64,000 nt of DNA from Endomicrobium sp. (GCA_031264325.1 JAISEE010000033.1:1-64000), one strand, 5' to 3'. Positions 13,201 to 22,837 are shown, counted from the stretch's first letter. Notes: generated by a model from the letters alone, not told the origin. Made by a program: numbers and translations.

Positions 13201-14877
13201 GTAGGATTAGAAGGCGACACTGATGTATACATTAAATTCAAAAGCGATGCGAGTTCTTTTAATGGTAATATGTCAATCGTTTCAATAAGTGGGGCTTTGA
13301 TGAATATTCCATTTGATAAGTTATGTGTTTATATGGACTTTTATGATAACCGTATTTATATAAAAGAGGCATTTGTTTCAAAAAAAAATGATATAAAAAT
13401 TGTCGCAAAGGGGAGTTTTCCTATTTGCTTAAGCGAAAAAGTATCTAAAGAAGTTGTAGATATTTCTTATGAGATTGAAGATAATAAACTTGGTATCTTA
13501 AAATATCTTTCAGACGGTTTTTTGAATCCTTTAAGCGGTAAATTATTATTGAAAGGTACCATAAACGGAAGTTATAAAAGTCTCAAAAACAGTGGAACGC
13601 TTTCAGTTTTTGATGGAATATTCCATTTTAATGGCTATTTTGGTAAAATAAAAAATGTAGTAGCTGAAATATTTCTTACTGACAATTTGATTAAAGTTAA
13701 TAAGTTTACCTTTAGTTCAGGAGCAGGTAAAGTAAACATTTCAGGATTAATAAAACTTAAGAATTTTATTATAAAAAATTTTGATATTAGAGCTGTTACT
13801 GAAGGGAAGAAAGGAATTCCCATATCTGTACATCAGCTGCCTATTTCAAAGTTTATGAGATCAAAGTCTGTGCTGAAAGATTATTCTTCAGGAAAACCTT
13901 TGTTTGATATTAAAATCGAAGGAAAACCAAAAAATTTTTTGGTTTCTGGACATATTGTTTTGGAAGACACAAGGTTTACTTTCCCTGGAGAAAAAGATAG
14001 TGAGGGTTTCAACAACATTTCGTTTTTAGAAAATGCTAAATTCGATTTGGATTTATACACTGGCAAAAAGACAAAATTTGAAAATTCAATTGTTTCATCT
14101 TTAATAAATGGGACTTTGCACATAAGCGGAAGTCTCAACAGTTTGAAATCTGAAGGAGTTATTGAATCAACAAGTGGAAGACTGAACTATTTTGGGATAG
14201 GTTTTTTTGATATATTAAGTGCCAGATTAGAAATAATTGACAATAATCAAATTTATGTGACTGTAGAAGGTGAAACTGTGATTCCTTCAAAAGCAGGACG
14301 AGGATCTGAAACAGTAAAATTATTTGTAAAAAGGTGTAAATTATCTGAACTTTCAAAAGGTAATGCAATAAAATTTAGTTCAAAAGATGAACTGAATATG
14401 GATCCTCAAAAAGGCTTGGCTAAAATTATGGGTATGGATCAAGACAAAGAAACAAACTATTTAAGATTTGCATTAAGTGGTTTTGAGCAGGAATTTTCAA
14501 CTCCTCTCGCAATATTGTTATTGCATAAAATAGGTATTGCTGATAATTTTAGAATTTCTTATGTCAATACTGACGATGATACTGTTGCTATAGATAAAAG
14601 CCTAAGGCTTGTTAATTTACTACCAGGGACAAGATGTACAGTGGAAAAGGGTATAAATAAAAACATTCTATTTGGATATAGCTTAACTTTTTCTGAGTTT
14701 AACAGAAAACTTGATTTGACCCACAGTATGGAACTGCGATATAAATTAGCACCAAATTTATTTTTAAAATGCAATTATGAGTTTAATCATGAAGAGTGTT
14801 TTAGAGAACGGGATAAATCAATAAAACTTCAACAGCAATTTAAATTTGGACAGTCAAAAAAACATAAAAATAAATGA
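10276..14877 (+). CDS. tamB: AsmA/TamB-family inner-membrane-anchored protein (translocation/assembly module TamB-like)
   Basis: 1533-aa protein with an N-terminal TM, repetitive beta-rich body and C-terminal DUF490-like region. Confidence 0.75.
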   Translation: MRKIIIFFIVLVLSIFVYCARDFFLVPYLQKYVSTKTGHNISIGRFSLSPFKLSLKDLDVDSIIKVRKTTLKLNPFKFFFNFFTHRGIIQVEVYNVEIDLKENQYASVLKPNGKKAVLKLPKIGIDVHINEVLIKQGTALFNITDTYIYVDTNTIKLDSVLHAAGNSIKLEALLKQKEGYLFDVSVALKSKNKINMFINSNGVIDLLSFNSDWNIYIVKLNYKGFDFGGTLGGVLKSEKDTNIEFAGKFGKFKTNGFFSNTINAEAFIDFSQTNKSVSGKLNMSFKKRKGLKELNLKVSKLNAFDFNIENFELLSSENNNGTYKIVCNYGLRKRLEVIYLQSGDYKGDLIIRDKKVGYIKGNIKKGTIIVDAKNINITDMPLIPVVVKNVNGRGSIFGNINETSGKVDFSFISDTNMVDTKGTIIRDKDRYTFDFYKCDGSILLKHVVSGGSVIFTDFKFKEINIMNVLHVIGHSKIDISGMASGNISYKEKDVCIKFDLKAFEGVLYDNNFKELEVKGAVDLNLNKVKIEHFVIKNASNTDAIVDIKGLIGFTNENPESSIYIDLKDIIVRGVKVNCHSEFHGYLGTGKVIKGVLKSIGVKIGGIFLGNMETDVSISTKKFKLSNLKADNGLSMIVSANLKRNEISGIIDFKNTNIEGIYPGIVGFLDASVKFSGKLNNPYIKVSFLFKKSAYLSQPFSLSSVIFYKDGIVNINKMNIISGRTKVFLSGKYSNVGRLQVTVSNLSDSIINNILTGGLTLPFKGELCGKGEIYFRDKKPELKMLLETKDAYVGSLKLKDFKTEIEVVNKNIIIKSTSAKISNGEIRIDEGFCDLNNNKYFLDLFFINIHAGQMDLFGNVKLYGDIVEENRIFIFSGIVDLNNLWMNKYKLNHYFFNYSFKDGILKLFQKPIDKNNDFSLFCEIIFGDILTVKKLNVVGKSSHFDMSGNFSKDCVNFEVTGFGIDLKLMSNFFDLPVGLEGDTDVYIKFKSDASSFNGNMSIVSISGALMNIPFDKLCVYMDFYDNRIYIKEAFVSKKNDIKIVAKGSFPICLSEKVSKEVVDISYEIEDNKLGILKYLSDGFLNPLSGKLLLKGTINGSYKSLKNSGTLSVFDGIFHFNGYFGKIKNVVAEIFLTDNLIKVNKFTFSSGAGKVNISGLIKLKNFIIKNFDIRAVTEGKKGIPISVHQLPISKFMRSKSVLKDYSSGKPLFDIKIEGKPKNFLVSGHIVLEDTRFTFPGEKDSEGFNNISFLENAKFDLDLYTGKKTKFENSIVSSLINGTLHISGSLNSLKSEGVIESTSGRLNYFGIGFFDILSARLEIIDNNQIYVTVEGETVIPSKAGRGSETVKLFVKRCKLSELSKGNAIKFSSKDELNMDPQKGLAKIMGMDQDKETNYLRFALSGFEQEFSTPLAILLLHKIGIADNFRISYVNTDDDTVAIDKSLRLVNLLPGTRCTVEKGINKNILFGYSLTFSEFNRKLDLTHSMELRYKLAPNLFLKCNYEFNHEECFRERDKSIKLQQQFKFGQSKKHKNK

Positions 14878-15458
14878 AAAAATTAAAATATTAAAATGAA
14901 GTTTAATATAAAATAAATACAAAGTCCTTTTAAAAGATTTTGAAAATTTTACTAAGATAATGTTATTGATATGTCGTTAAGCATTACATAGGAGGTAACA
15001 TTTGAAAAATAGTTTATTTGATAGATAATAAAATACATCTAATGTGATTTTAGATGACTTTGGTTTTATTAATCTTTTCATAGTTTTAAAAGAAAAAATT
15101 GTAAAAGAATCTTATTTGGGGACGTTGTCGTTTTTTTTAGTTTGCAGTTGGCTGTGACTGTTATATTAATAAATAGTGGTTGATTATAGTAGTTCTAAAT
15201 ACTAAAATAATAAAGTGACTGTTGATAAGTTACAGTGGTTAGGGTAGGATATTTGAAAAATATATGTAATAAAAAACAAATAATTATCTGTGTTTTGACT
15301 GAAAAAGTTAACAAAATAAATAAGACGAAAGTCTATGTTAATAACATTTATATATTTCTAGTTATATTTTATGTTATATGTCTCATACTTCGTACGCACT
15401 TTGGATCTCAATGTAATTCTCTTTTTGTACTATATTAACATACCTTGCCATTGTTGCT

Positions 15459-15809
15459 CTATATTTGCTCTATAGATTTTTCAATGTCAATTTTCAATTC
15501 TCTATATTTTTTTTCTATGCTTTCTATTGTCATAACTATTTCATTTTCTACACTTAATATATTCCAAAGTCGTTTTAAATACAGATCTTTTATGCCTATC
15601 AAGTAAAGTTTAATATCATTATATACTTTTTCCTATATATTAGCATCACTGTAGATATTAACAAGCCTATTTGCCTCTTCTTTCTTTTTAGTTTTTTTGT
15701 AGCGGTTAAGTCACCTTGTATCTACTTTATTGTATCAGCTGCTAAGTGTTTTTTTTGTATTCACTATTTTGATTTTATTATTTTTTTCATATATCTTCTT
15801 GTAGAACAT
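15459..15809 (-). pseudogene. Decayed gene of unknown function: one 117-codon frame with three internal stops
   Basis: Minus-strand frame reads MFYKKIYEKNNKIKIVNTKKTLSS*YNKVDTR*LNRYKKTKKKEEANRLVNIYSDANI*EKVYNDIKLYLIGIKDLYLKRLWNILSVENEIVMTIESIEKKYRELKIDIEKSIEQI*; a coding-like frame also lies upstream in another phase across an A7 run. Confidence 0.5.
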
Positions 15810-15876
15810 AAATTCTGTTAAAATTTTTTTGAATTTGTTGCATTATTAGTGTCATTTACGCTGATTACACCATACT

Positions 15877-15910
15877 TTTTATTACGTTTATATATATAAA
15901 CGTAATAAAA
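15877..15910. repeat. Perfect 34-bp palindrome (ttttattacgtttatatatataaacgtaataaaa)
   Basis: Sequence equals its own reverse complement; no loop. Confidence 0.95.
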
Positions 15911-16168
15911 CTTATGATTTAATTAGACTTGTTATTTTGGCAAGGATTTAACTTATTTTATACAGCTACTAATTAAACTAACTTTTTACTTTCTCATACT
16001 TTGCATTTTTCATTAAACAAAAACAATAAACGACTCTTAAAGAATATTTTTATTGATTCTCTTTTTTATATTCCTTTTAACTTGGAATTATCATTTTTTT
16101 ATTTTATTACTCGTTATTTTTATTTTTTTTTAAAAGCATTTTTTCATTTTTTCTAAAATCTTATTAAT

Positions 16169-18295
16169 TCACTCTTTCAATTTTTTTCTAAATATTGTAA
16201 CTATTGCGTATGCAGAAAAGACTCCTATCAATGCTCCAGCAAGAACATCTGAAGGAAAATGATTTCCTGTATAAATTCTATAAAATCCTGAAGAAAAAGC
16301 AAATAATATGTATAAATACCAATACTTTTTAACCATTACAAACATGAAAATGCATAAAGAAAACGCAAGTTCTGTATGCCCTGAAGGGAAAGAAAGTGTG
16401 TATATTTTTTCAAAGAGTATGTTTGTATTTTTTCCAAATACTTTTAGAGGGCGAGGTCTTTCAAAATAATATTTTAGAAAATGAATTATTACAGCGCCTA
16501 CTGCCATTATGCTTGTCAATAGGGCGAGCTTTGTCAAAAAGTGTTCTTTTTTATTTTTCCATAGGATAGATATGCATATTGTAAGTATTATAAAAAAACT
16601 TAAGTTAAAATTTTTGGAGTCACAATATGAAATAGGTATCATAAAAAAGTCTAAAAATTTAGACTTTAAGTTTGAATTTATAAATTTGAAAACAAAATGG
16701 TCAAATTTTAAAAATTTTTGCTTGAGGTCTTTTTTTGTTTCCAAATTTAGAGCGGCATAAGACTGCTGAAGTTTAGTCGGATTGAAAGACTTGCAAAATG
16801 TAAAATAGAAATTTTTAATTTTTTTGCCATTTCTATATACAGGGAACTCTTCAATTTCAGTATATGATGAAAATACACCAGTTTCATATCTGCTTTTAGG
16901 CTCTGAAAAGAAGTAATTGTTGTATATGTATAATCCATTTTTATTTTTTAATTTTTTTAAGTCTCTCTGCCAAAAATCGTAAGCATTTATTTTGTCGCTT
17001 ATGCAAAATACTCTAAGTTCTGGAACGCATGCTGAAAGTTCACTTGCTAAATAGCTTTTGTATGTAAATATAAAAGGTCTTTCTTTTTTTGAATAAGTGG
17101 TTACTATTCGTCTTATTTCGTTCCCTACTTCTTTCCAGCCATAAACTTCATTTGTTAAATCAATTTTTTCGCTTTCGGGTATACCGTGTTCTATTTTTTC
17201 AAGTTTACCCTTTGGTATTAATTTTTTCATTGGTATAATTCCGTACAAAGTATGTAGGAAAATCATGATAACCATAAGCAAAGTTAAGCTCCAAGCTGTA
17301 TAAGAATAAAATTTGAACCATTTTATATGCCAAAATTTTAATGTTAAATGAGTTGTATATATTGATAAAACTAGATATCCCATAGCAGGCCAGTGGGGAA
17401 GTATTTCATTAAATGTTGCCACTGTGTTAAAAATGAGCAAGGTAGGTAACGAGAAACAAGAAATAATAAGAGCTGTTCTATTCTCTCTTTTATAAGCTTC
17501 TTTAACACATAAGAACGCAGCGATTATAAACATTAAAAATAGTAAAGGAGAAATATATCCGGCTTGTGCTCCTATGGATCTGCCAAAAAGTGTTAAAGAA
17601 AATTTAGGCAAAGAATGTCCAACTCCATGTCCTAATTGAAATCTGAAAGATGCCCAGTTGTTTTCTGTATTCCATATTAGAACAGGTAAAAAGGTTATGA
17701 CAGACAGGATAAGCCCAATGTATGGTTCTTTATTTTTAAACCAAAATCTGTGTTTTGACGAAAAAATAAGAAATAAAAACACTGAAAAAGGTATCAAAAT
17801 TCCGTTATATTTAGAAAGCATTGCAAATCCTGTTGTAATACCTAGCAAATACCAATATTTTTTATTATTTGTTTCAATTATTATGATAAATATAAGAAGC
17901 GATAGGAGCCAAAACAAAGCAAGTGGAGAGTCTGGAACGGTTATTACAGAACCTAAAAAAGAAAATACTGGAAGAATATTTAATAGCAATATACCGGCAA
18001 AAGCCGTTTTTTCATTGTAAAGTTTTTTAACACATATAAAAAATATCCAAATTGCAAAAAAGAAAATTAATACTGCGGGACATCTTACTGCAAATTTAGT
18101 GTCATTGAAAATTAATGTTGATGCTTTAATTATATAACCAATTAGAGGTGGATGGTCAAAATATGAAAAATTTAGAAATTTAGAATATACCCAATAGTGA
18201 GCTTCGTCTATAGTTAGCCCTATTTTGTCTATTATTAACAGTCGCAATAGTGTTGTGGCAATATTTACAACCCAAAACCATAACCTGTAGTTCAT
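16169..18295 (-). CDS. GT39/ArnT-like glycosyltransferase fused to a C-terminal PAP2 phosphatase domain
   Basis: N-term TIDEAHYWVYSKFLNFSYFDHPPLIGYIIK (PMT/GT39); C-term KYYFERPRP...SFPSGHTE...SGFYRIYTGNHFPSDVLAG (PAP2 motifs). Confidence 0.88.
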   Translation of the reverse strand: MNYRLWFWVVNIATTLLRLLIIDKIGLTIDEAHYWVYSKFLNFSYFDHPPLIGYIIKASTLIFNDTKFAVRCPAVLIFFFAIWIFFICVKKLYNEKTAFAGILLLNILPVFSFLGSVITVPDSPLALFWLLSLLIFIIIIETNNKKYWYLLGITTGFAMLSKYNGILIPFSVFLFLIFSSKHRFWFKNKEPYIGLILSVITFLPVLIWNTENNWASFRFQLGHGVGHSLPKFSLTLFGRSIGAQAGYISPLLFLMFIIAAFLCVKEAYKRENRTALIISCFSLPTLLIFNTVATFNEILPHWPAMGYLVLSIYTTHLTLKFWHIKWFKFYSYTAWSLTLLMVIMIFLHTLYGIIPMKKLIPKGKLEKIEHGIPESEKIDLTNEVYGWKEVGNEIRRIVTTYSKKERPFIFTYKSYLASELSACVPELRVFCISDKINAYDFWQRDLKKLKNKNGLYIYNNYFFSEPKSRYETGVFSSYTEIEEFPVYRNGKKIKNFYFTFCKSFNPTKLQQSYAALNLETKKDLKQKFLKFDHFVFKFINSNLKSKFLDFFMIPISYCDSKNFNLSFFIILTICISILWKNKKEHFLTKLALLTSIMAVGAVIIHFLKYYFERPRPLKVFGKNTNILFEKIYTLSFPSGHTELAFSLCIFMFVMVKKYWYLYILFAFSSGFYRIYTGNHFPSDVLAGALIGVFSAYAIVTIFRKKLKE

Positions 18296-18994
18296 TTATC
18301 TCCCTGTTAATTTTAGCTTTAAAGCTTTGAATAAATATGTTATTAAAGTTTTTAGGTGAAGCTTTGATTTACCTGAAAATCTGGCAAGAAATATTATTGG
18401 ATATTCTTTGACTTTTAAATTATTTTTTTTAACTTTATATAGAACTTCGGTAATTATGAAAGGATCGCTTGCCGTTAACTCAGTTGCGAATTTAGCTAGA
18501 GCGGCTCTTTTAAACATTCTATAACCGGAGGTAGGGTCTTGTATTTTAACTTTTAACACAAAAGATAAGTATCGCCTTGAAAAGTTGCTTATTATTTGTC
18601 TAATTATTGGTCTCTCTTTATCTTTTCTTCCATTGATATAGCGTGATCCTATAACAACATCATAACTTTCTATTGTTTTTAAAAATTCTGGGATATATTT
18701 AGGGGAATGAGAACCATCCCCATCCATTTCAACTATATAATCGGCTTTCATATCAAGAGCTTTTAAGAATCCATCTTTCCCGGCATACCCGCGACCTCTG
18801 TTTTCTTTTCTTAATAGAAGGTGTACTTTATTATTTGTTTTTGATATTTCTTCAACTATTTTGTACGTTTTGTCAGGAGACATATCATCTACAATCAAAA
18901 CGTCTGCACTGACACCACAATTTAAAATTTTATCAATTATCATCTTTATATTTGAAGCTTCGTTGTATGTCGGCACTATTACGACAGTTTTCAT
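18296..18994 (-). CDS. Polyprenol (dolichol-phosphate mannosyltransferase, DPM1-like) glycosyltransferase family 2
   Basis: VIVPTYNEASNIKMIIDKIL, DVLIVDDMSPD, YIVEMDGDGSHSPKYIPEF, DPTSGYRMFKR. Confidence 0.9.
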   Translation of the reverse strand: MKTVVIVPTYNEASNIKMIIDKILNCGVSADVLIVDDMSPDKTYKIVEEISKTNNKVHLLLRKENRGRGYAGKDGFLKALDMKADYIVEMDGDGSHSPKYIPEFLKTIESYDVVIGSRYINGRKDKERPIIRQIISNFSRRYLSFVLKVKIQDPTSGYRMFKRAALAKFATELTASDPFIITEVLYKVKKNNLKVKEYPIIFLARFSGKSKLHLKTLITYLFKALKLKLTGR

Positions 18995-19032
18995 TAAAAC
19001 CTCTATTTGAACTGTGTTAAGGTAGGAACAAA

Positions 19033-20193
19033 TTATAAATACTGCTTAACTGCTTTTATAACGTCTTTTGCTGTTATTGCCTCCATACAGGTATCAGCTA
19101 AATTGCATTCCTGTTTATAGCAGACTACGCAATTTTTATTAGATTGTATTTTTACGCCTTTGGAATATATTTCTATTTCATTGATTGAAGTTGGACCAAA
19201 AAGAGCTACGATATTTTTTTTAAGTCCGGCAGCGGCATGTAAAGCCATAGTATCTCCGCATAAAACTACGTTGCATAGATTTATCTTTGCAAAAAAATCT
19301 GGAATAGTATTGTTAATTCCTGTTGATATAACATTTGACATATTTTCTTTTAAAATCAAGTCAATTTCATTTTTATCATGAGTACTTCCGAGCAATAAAA
19401 CGAAATATCCTTTTTGCGAAAAGTATTTTGCAGTTTCAATAAACCCCTTTGGTGTCCATTTTTTTAATTTCCACATATTCCCTGCACCTGGGTTTATTCC
19501 TATAATTTTTTTATTGTTATTTATATTGTTGTCTTTTAAAAATTTTTCAGCCTTTTCTATTGATTTTTTTTGCAAAGGAACAATTATTTCATAGTTGTCT
19601 TTTGGTAGTTCGGTTATTTTAGACATCCAATATTGATATGTAAAAGTATTGGCTTTCTTAAGTTTATCATAAGCACTTGCTTTAAGCCATTCTTTAGCAT
19701 AGTTGTTTGATGTTATAATGTTTCTACGATCATCTAAAGTAAACCCTAAGACTTTTTTTTTATTTGAGAGTTTTGTAAGAGATAAGCTTTCAAAAGCTAA
19801 ATCTAAGTTGATGACAATGTCAAAAAATTCGTTTGCAAGATATTTTATGACATTGTCATAATTATTATGTATTACTCTATCTATCAGATTGTTACCTTTA
19901 AGAACAGCTGCATTTTTTATATCAACAATCCAAGATATTTCACTTTTAGAGTAAATTTCTTTTAAGCCGTTTAAAATAAAAGTAGTTCTTAAAACATCAC
20001 CCATGGCTCCAAGTTTAACAATTAGAATGCGTTTGTTATTTTTGTTAGCTGAGTTAGCTGAAAGTTTTGAATAATTTTTACATTTTTTACAAGTGACATT
20101 ATTATATTTTTGGTAAACACACGGCCTATCTAACTTAAATTTAGAACAATCTGTGAAAACTTCAAAAGAATCAGTATTTTTTATTATAATCAT
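19033..20193 (-). CDS. Glycosyltransferase family 9 (heptosyltransferase-like)
   Basis: RILIVKLGAMGDVLRTTFIL, IGINPGAGNMWKLKKW, VLCGDTMALHAAAGLKKNIVALFGPTS, C-terminal Cys motif ending in CMEAIT. Confidence 0.88.
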   Translation of the reverse strand: MIIIKNTDSFEVFTDCSKFKLDRPCVYQKYNNVTCKKCKNYSKLSANSANKNNKRILIVKLGAMGDVLRTTFILNGLKEIYSKSEISWIVDIKNAAVLKGNNLIDRVIHNNYDNVIKYLANEFFDIVINLDLAFESLSLTKLSNKKKVLGFTLDDRRNIITSNNYAKEWLKASAYDKLKKANTFTYQYWMSKITELPKDNYEIIVPLQKKSIEKAEKFLKDNNINNNKKIIGINPGAGNMWKLKKWTPKGFIETAKYFSQKGYFVLLLGSTHDKNEIDLILKENMSNVISTGINNTIPDFFAKINLCNVVLCGDTMALHAAAGLKKNIVALFGPTSINEIEIYSKGVKIQSNKNCVVCYKQECNLADTCMEAITAKDVIKAVKQYL

Positions 20194-20285
20194 AACTTAT
20201 AAAGTTAGCAAATTTTACCTGAGATTGCAATATCACGTGTAAATTAGTAAAATTGTAGATTAATGAGTTTATTTAGTTGGAGTTT

Positions 20286-21710
20286 ATGGATAAGTTATTT
20301 TGTAGAAAAAATGCTTTTTTTATTGTTTGTTTTGTTGTTTTGTTTAAAATATTTTTATCTGCTTCTATAGAGCTTCACCCAGATGAGGCGTATTATTGGC
20401 TTTGGTCTCAGCATTTAGCTCTAGGATACTTTGATCACTCTCCAATGGTGGCGTGGTTTATAAAAACAACTACATTGTTTTTTAATTCTGCAGTGGCAGT
20501 AAGATTTTCTTCTATAATAGTAACCATAGTACTCAGTTTTTTGATATGGAATTTGACTAAAGAGATTTTTAGTGAAACTATAGCTGCGGCATCTGTTATC
20601 GTATTAAATACTTTACCTGAAACGATGACAGCTTCTATAATAATAACACCTGACACACCTGTGTTTTTATTTTTCTCTTTGAGCGTTTATTATTTGTGGC
20701 GTTTAATTGAAAGTGGCAAAACAAGGTATTGGTATATAACAGGTTTATTTTTTGGGTTTGCTTTATTGTCAAAATATACAGCCACATTGTTTGGATTAAG
20801 CATTTTTGTGTACATGATTGCAGACAGAAAGTGGTATTGGTTTAAAAATAAACATTTTTATTTTATGTTTATTGTCTCTTTCATTGTTTTTTTGCCTGTT
20901 ATTATTTGGAATTTACAACATGGATGGGTGTCTTTCGCATTTCAATTTCGCCATGGCTTGATAAGTAATAAAATTCATTTTGATTATATTTTTGATTATT
21001 TGGGTTCTCAGTGTCTTGTTGCAGGTCCTATTATTTTTATTTCTGGTATTATTGCGGCAATCTATTATTTTTGCTCAAAGAATTCAAAAAAGATTTTTAT
21101 TGTATCTTTTTCTATACCAATAATAATGTTTTTTTTGTTTACAGCTTTAAAAAGAAGTCCAGGAGCAAATTGGCCTGCCTTTGCCTATTTTACTTTTAGT
21201 ATTATGTGCTGTGCTTATTTACTTGAAAATAACTCAAAAATAAAAAGAAAGATTTTAGTCTATGGAACAATGTTTAATTTTATCATATCTTTTCTTTTAG
21301 GTTTGCATGTTAAGTATACGATTGTTCCTTTAAAGCTTTTTTCACATCATGCCGCAGTCGCTGATGCCACTAATTATTTCTACGGTTGGAGTAAACTTGG
21401 AGATAATCTTGTAAAAAGAGATGTTAAATATGCTGTAACAAATACTCAGCAATGGGGTGGTGCCATAGCTTATTACACAAAGAACAAAATACAAGTATTA
21501 ACTGGACCAGTGCCTGTAAAACAGTTTAAATATTGGCCCATTCCTGACGATTTGTCTTATTCAAAAGTTGCAGTTGTAAATGTGGATAAAAATATGGATG
21601 CCGATTTTAGTAAAATTAAAAATGCAGATATTATGATTGTTTTAAGGAGCGGAATTCCTATTCGTCAATACGCAATTGTTGAAAGCAACGGTTATGAAAT
21701 GAAAAAATAG
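20286..21710 (+). CDS. GT39/ArnT-like membrane glycosyltransferase (no PAP2 domain)
   Basis: ELHPDEAYYWLWSQHLALGYFDHSPMVAWFIK; ATG at 20286. Confidence 0.85.
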   Translation: MDKLFCRKNAFFIVCFVVLFKIFLSASIELHPDEAYYWLWSQHLALGYFDHSPMVAWFIKTTTLFFNSAVAVRFSSIIVTIVLSFLIWNLTKEIFSETIAAASVIVLNTLPETMTASIIITPDTPVFLFFSLSVYYLWRLIESGKTRYWYITGLFFGFALLSKYTATLFGLSIFVYMIADRKWYWFKNKHFYFMFIVSFIVFLPVIIWNLQHGWVSFAFQFRHGLISNKIHFDYIFDYLGSQCLVAGPIIFISGIIAAIYYFCSKNSKKIFIVSFSIPIIMFFLFTALKRSPGANWPAFAYFTFSIMCCAYLLENNSKIKRKILVYGTMFNFIISFLLGLHVKYTIVPLKLFSHHAAVADATNYFYGWSKLGDNLVKRDVKYAVTNTQQWGGAIAYYTKNKIQVLTGPVPVKQFKYWPIPDDLSYSKVAVVNVDKNMDADFSKIKNADIMIVLRSGIPIRQYAIVESNGYEMKK

Positions 21711-22378
21711 AAAAAGTAAAAAAATAATTGAATTGCGAAAGATAAAATAGCACAAATCTCAATTCATGAGATACGCATTTGTGGCTTTAATATATCTGCT
21801 TATGGCATCTTTTCGTTTTGAAGATCAGTCTGATTTGGTAAACGTGTCTGTTATTGCCAACAATTTTTTGTTTTAGATTACGACTTACATTTTGATTAGC
21901 AAAAGACTTTCGAATATAAATTAATATGCCAGCAAGAGTGTAAGTTTGTAGATTTTTTCAATATTTATTTATAATGTGGTAGAGGAAAATTTGACAAAAA
22001 ATAAAGTGTCTAGAAAACTGAGACAAAGACTTTGTATTTTTAGAAACAGTTTTTTAAATTTAGACTTGATTGGACCATGACCTGAAAAGAATTTTTTATA
22101 TAATATTATACTATTTATATTATTGCAACATTGCAAACAAATACACATAATACATAATTATATTTAATATACATGTCATACCATATAATAATTATTTATA
22201 TTGATTAATATGAATAAGTATGGAAATAAAAATTTCATTATGACAGCGAGCTTATAGAGTGAACAGCTATAATATATATGTATATATTTGCTTGGAGATG
22301 AAGCAATAGTTGAGTTTATAATTTTTATATTTTTATTGTGCATTACTGTGCATATATTTAAATTTTTAGGAGAAATAA

Positions 22379-22669
22379 GTGACTGTAAAAGAATTTTTAT
22401 TAAACGGTAAAAAGTATTGTGGATTTGAAGGGGAAATATGTTCTGGCAATAATTTGATTTTTATAAAAGGCAACAAAGGGTTTATAATGTGTGGTTATTT
22501 AAATCTTGAAACGGCAGAGAAAATGAATAATGTCGCAGCTGTTGTGGTAGGAGTTAAAACAATTGATGATATGTTAAATAAGACTGTAGTAAACTCTACG
22601 ACAAACGCTCAAAAATTAGGTATTGTGCCTGGTATTTCAGTCTTGAAAGCTCTTGATAAAATATGTTAA
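22379..22669 (+). CDS. DUF1805 (YunC-like) small protein
   Basis: 96 aa, GTG start with upstream aggag; FIKGNKGFIMCGYLNLETAEKMNNVAAVVVGVKTIDDML pattern. Confidence 0.7.
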   Translation: MTVKEFLLNGKKYCGFEGEICSGNNLIFIKGNKGFIMCGYLNLETAEKMNNVAAVVVGVKTIDDMLNKTVVNSTTNAQKLGIVPGISVLKALDKIC

Positions 22670-22749
22670 TAAGTTGTAGTTAGTAAGCTGTGAGCTGATA
22701 GATTTGACAAGGATAAATAAAATGTGTATAATTTTTCATATTCATAATC

Positions 22750-22823
22750 CGCGGGGTGGAGCAGTCTGGTAGCTCGTCAGGCTCATAACCTGAAGGACGC
22801 AGGTTCAAATCCTGCCCCCGCAA
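22750..22823 (+). tRNA. Initiator tRNA-fMet (anticodon CAT)
   Basis: cgcggggtggagcagtctggtagctcgtcaggctcataacctgaaggacgcaggttcaaatcctgcccccgcaa; full cloverleaf, C1xA72 mismatch typical of initiators, no encoded CCA. Confidence 0.95.
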
Positions 22824-22837
22824 TTTATAAGATTTAG

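Noticed and set aside
13924-13945. 22-bp perfect palindrome aaaccaaaaaattttttggttt inside tamB
   Set aside because: Mostly an A6T6 core in AT-rich coding DNA; half the length of the strong examples, so chance is plausible.
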